From: Novipirellula galeiformis
GTDB lineage: Bacteria > Planctomycetota > Planctomycetia > Pirellulales > Pirellulaceae
Assembly: GCF_007860095.1 (NCBI RefSeq)
Contig: NZ_SJPT01000006.1
Location: 124,001-188,000, forward strand
Length of the DNA: 64,000 nucleotides
Reading direction: 5' to 3'
Shown: positions 62,928-64,000 of the stretch, in pieces
How positions within the stretch are numbered: the stretch's first letter is position 1
How the letters are laid out: each line of letters starts with the position of its first letter
Position numbers and translations under genes: made by a program
The notes under the pieces: generated by a model
The model's input: only the letters and a program-made list of their open reading frames with translations
Database searches by the model: none
What the model was told of the DNA's origin: nothing

Positions 62928-64000
62928 ATGCAAGATGCCGTCGCGAGTCTTGTCCCCAGCCAGGATGCCCCCACCGATCATTCAAGCAATCGACAAGACA
63001 AGCTGCGATCGGCGATCGAGCATGCGGCTCATTACCTGCCGTCGCAAGGTCCGATCTCCATCTTCGTGCACCACAATACGCTCCATTCGTTCGAGGAGAT
63101 GCCCTTTGATGAGGCGGTCGTTGAAGGTGGAAAGCTTTATGGTTGCGAACCTTACCTCAGCGAGGGACGTTACCGAGACGAGCTCAATCGTGGCCGAATT
63201 TCCGTCGACGATCTGCGCCAAGTTCTGATGGATCATCTCGAGGAAGAGGCAGACGAATTGGTCGCCAGTTTCGGGACGCGTTACACCTTGCGATTGGCGA
63301 TGTTGCAGATGACATTGCATTCGGTCCCGGATGCCGAACTGCGTTGGCTGCTAGCGGAAACGGACATGCTGCGTCATTTCCGCGATGACATTTCAGCTCC
63401 CCGTCGTGAACAAATGATCCAGCGAACGCGTGCCTGGGTGATGCGTGATCGCGAGTTAGCATCTCACCCGTCCGCTCCGGTGGCATCCGCCGCGACGTCC
63501 GAAGCCGATGCTTCGGAGCAGCTTCGAGGTACGACTGCGAGTCGATTGCCGCCGATCGTCGAAACGCTGATCGCCGAATCGGGAGGCGACAAAATCCAGT
63601 CTTGGAGCGACGCTCAATGGGAAGCGTTCGTGCTGAAATTGTTGTGGCGAATTTGCCGCGCCGGTGTCTCCACGACGAGCCTACCGTCGTCAAACGACTC
63701 GACACCGCTGCGGATCCGAGAGTTGTTGCTCGACGCGACCGGGGACGATACCGACGCGTTGGTCAACGACGTGCTGATCCGTTTCTGCGGTAGCTTCCTC
63801 GATCAAGGCTTTGCGAATTGGTCCTTGCCCCATCGTGACGAAGGGTTTGCTAGAGCGTTCGCCAAATTGTACTTGCATCGCATGACCGTCAAAGCGAGTT
63901 GGATGGAGGGGATCGTTGATGAGTTGCAAGCGATTTTAGATGGCCCGTTCGACCCGCTCGCATCGATTGCCAAGTCACTCGAAACGTTGGGCGTGGAGCC
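62928..64000 (+). CDS. dabA: DabA-type inorganic carbon transporter subunit (partial, DUF2309)
   Basis: First 357 codons of a larger gene cut by the window edge; family members are about 800-1100 residues. FVHHNTLHSFEEMPFDEAV near residue 45 is the hallmark N-terminal motif of DUF2309/UPF0753, and the helical region after it (LYGCEPYLSEGRYRDELNRG) follows the family. DabA pairs with a membrane proton-translocating subunit DabB to capture CO2/bicarbonate; its zinc ligands and the DabB gene would lie beyond the window. GGAG precedes the ATG at 62928. The sigma-54 promoter and paired enhancer sites directly upstream imply control by the adjacent two-component system. Confidence 0.85.
   Translation, partial: MQDAVASLVPSQDAPTDHSSNRQDKLRSAIEHAAHYLPSQGPISIFVHHNTLHSFEEMPFDEAVVEGGKLYGCEPYLSEGRYRDELNRGRISVDDLRQVLMDHLEEEADELVASFGTRYTLRLAMLQMTLHSVPDAELRWLLAETDMLRHFRDDISAPRREQMIQRTRAWVMRDRELASHPSAPVASAATSEADASEQLRGTTASRLPPIVETLIAESGGDKIQSWSDAQWEAFVLKLLWRICRAGVSTTSLPSSNDSTPLRIRELLLDATGDDTDALVNDVLIRFCGSFLDQGFANWSLPHRDEGFARAFAKLYLHRMTVKASWMEGIVDELQAILDGPFDPLASIAKSLETLGVE

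Overview
The window reads as chromosomal DNA of a planctomycete of the Rhodopirellula/Pirellula group. The reasons are a two-domain DUF1080 (3-keto-disaccharide hydrolase) lipoprotein-like gene, a tandem MoxR-type ATPase with a VWA partner, DUF3467 and DUF4332 proteins, ABC-2/auxiliary-protein operons, weak or absent Shine-Dalgarno sites at many genes, and dispersed palindromes built around GACGCGTCAGCGAGGGA. This placement is inference from gene content, not from a search.

Layout. 1-5.4 kb (minus): ribulokinase (cut by the left edge), then a translationally coupled tandem-AAA/VWA pair. 5.4-9.3 kb: a palindromic repeat with a 16-bp tandem array, ribonuclease Y, tilS, then a structured region with two very short ORFs and a terminator. 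9.3-20.5 kb (minus): a 1467-residue SMC/RecF-like ATPase with two C-terminal DUF4332 units, a tandem DUF3467 protein, and a four-gene ABC-2 transporter operon whose genes overlap by 4 bp. 20.6-27.4 kb: nucleoside hydrolase, trpD, DUF1080 protein, a phosphatase/heme-motif fusion, and a Tat-exported polysaccharide pyruvyl transferase-like protein with a likely start-proximal frameshift. 27.4-33.7 kb is accessory DNA: a complete IS4-family element inserted in a dispersed palindrome, an iron alcohol dehydrogenase bracketed by a ~120-bp direct repeat, a macro-domain-like protein and a 17-bp tandem array. 33.7-44 kb: a tail-anchored FHA-like protein and a fatty-acid beta-oxidation cluster (acyl-CoA synthetase, thiolase, FadJ-like fusion, acyl-CoA dehydrogenase, patatin lipase). 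44.3-57.7 kb: DEAD-box helicase, metallophosphoesterase, glucose-6-phosphate isomerase, zinc-ribbon/TPR protein, exported peroxiredoxin, methyltransferase, exported endonuclease/exonuclease/phosphatase protein and a large MscS-type channel.

The right end (57.7-64 kb) is the most coherent system. A porin, an NtrB-like sensor kinase, an NtrC-like sigma-54 activator (ATGA overlap with the kinase) and the start of a DabA-type inorganic-carbon transporter subunit lie together. Two composite sites of identical architecture, TGCA-N6-TGCA / 7 bp / TGCA-N6-TGCA, sit in the porin-kinase intergenic region and upstream of dabA. The dabA copy lies about 125-155 bp upstream of a near-consensus sigma-54 promoter. 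I infer a sigma-54-dependent carbon-uptake regulon.

A second window-wide theme is tandem repetition with a period of 14-18 bp, found at more than a dozen unrelated loci. It is in frame (15 or 18 bp) inside genes and of any period (14-18 bp) outside them.
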